From: JBDUCV01 sp040003255
GTDB taxonomy: Bacteria; Actinomycetota; Actinomycetes; Mycobacteriales; Jatrophihabitantaceae
DNA length: 49,910 nucleotides
Direction of reading: 5' to 3'
NCBI GenBank assembly: GCA_040003255.1
Contig: JBDUCV010000007.1
Location: 1-49,910, forward strand
In this document: positions 49,836-49,910 of the stretch, in pieces
How positions within the stretch are numbered: position 1 is the first letter of the stretch
Layout of the letters: each line of letters begins with the position of its first letter
Program-made: the position numbers and the translations under genes
Notes under the pieces: generated by a model
Seen by the model: only the letters and a program-made list of their open reading frames with translations
Database searches by the model: none
What the model was told of the DNA's origin: nothing

Positions 49836-49910
49836 GTGCCCCGATCACGCTGGACGGCGTTACGCAAACTGGACGCAGCGACCCGCGCACATGCCGAGCT
49901 CTACCCCTAG
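49836..49910 (+). CDS. 24-aa reading frame with strong Shine-Dalgarno (leader peptide or miniprotein)
   Basis: GTG 49836 is preceded by AGGAGGT (49825-49831) with a 4-base spacer, one of the strongest ribosome sites in the window. The product MPRSRWTALRKLDAATRAHA plus ELYP ends at a TAG that is the last three bases of the window. It has no recognised family. It is divergent from the methyltransferase gene. In related genomes rpsA lies near here, so a leader-peptide role is possible; a frameshifted or truncated longer gene cannot be excluded. Confidence 0.4.
   Translation: MPRSRWTALRKLDAATRAHAELYP

Overview
This is GC-rich chromosomal DNA from an actinomycete. Almost every base is coding, GTG starts are frequent, and the gene order is recognisably actinobacterial. 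The left half follows the mycobacterial/streptomycete order: hupB, mutT1, ppk, fbiD (cofC), plsC, gpsA, ddl, a DUF3515 gene, a RAM-domain gene, thiL, rpmB, a DAK/FakA-like gene, recG, rsmD, coaD, sepIVA, a DUF177 gene, rpmF, rnc, mutM, smc, ftsY, amt, glnK, glnD. The right part follows a second conserved block: gltB, pyk, tesB, tRNA-Leu, pdtaR, polA. FbiD implies coenzyme F420 biosynthesis, and SepIVA, PdtaR and a GlnR-like box also point to actinomycetes. I cannot name the genus from the sequence alone.

Layout. 1-6902: the tail of HU, a polyphosphate/nucleotide-hygiene operon on the minus strand (mutT1, ppk, fbiD), then plsC-gpsA-ddl on the plus strand for phospholipid and cell-wall precursors. 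6903-10800: a beta-oxidation pair (fadB-fadA, minus) and a small C2H2 zinc-finger protein that appear inserted between ddl and the DUF3515 gene. 10799-12710: a DUF3515/RAM-domain pair divergent from thiL. 12918-15129: rpmB divergent from the FakA-like gene, with 403 non-coding bases between them that hold a promoter, a leader hairpin and a probable gene relic. 15135-21600: a tight plus-strand housekeeping run from recG to mutM. 21836-28026: a coiled-coil miniprotein, smc, an L,D-transpeptidase lipoprotein and ftsY. 28047-31321: tdh-kbl (threonine catabolism), a TipA-type MerR regulator with its own promoter/operator, and a 70-aa protein. 31463-35500: the nitrogen operon amt-glnK-glnD. 35631-42555: gltB (without gltD), pyk and tesB. 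42566-49910: a PLP decarboxylase, tRNA-Leu(CAA), pdtaR, a GNAT gene, polA, a DoxX-like protein, a methyltransferase and a 24-codon reading frame with a strong Shine-Dalgarno.

The nitrogen genes form a coherent group: the ammonium channel, its PII regulator, the PII-modifying enzyme, a GlnR-type half-box in front of them and glutamate synthase directly behind. Several genes share a compact start signal, a TAGNCT -10 box six bases before a GTG start, which suggests leaderless transcripts.

I looked for CRISPR arrays, insertion sequences, phage genes, defence or toxin modules and biosynthetic clusters and saw none. I see no new multi-gene system here. The unusual points are local: the leaderless promoter signature, the TipA promoter architecture, an Asn in place of a motif His in the L,D-transpeptidase, missing gltD and ffh at a synteny junction, and a few small uncharacterised genes.
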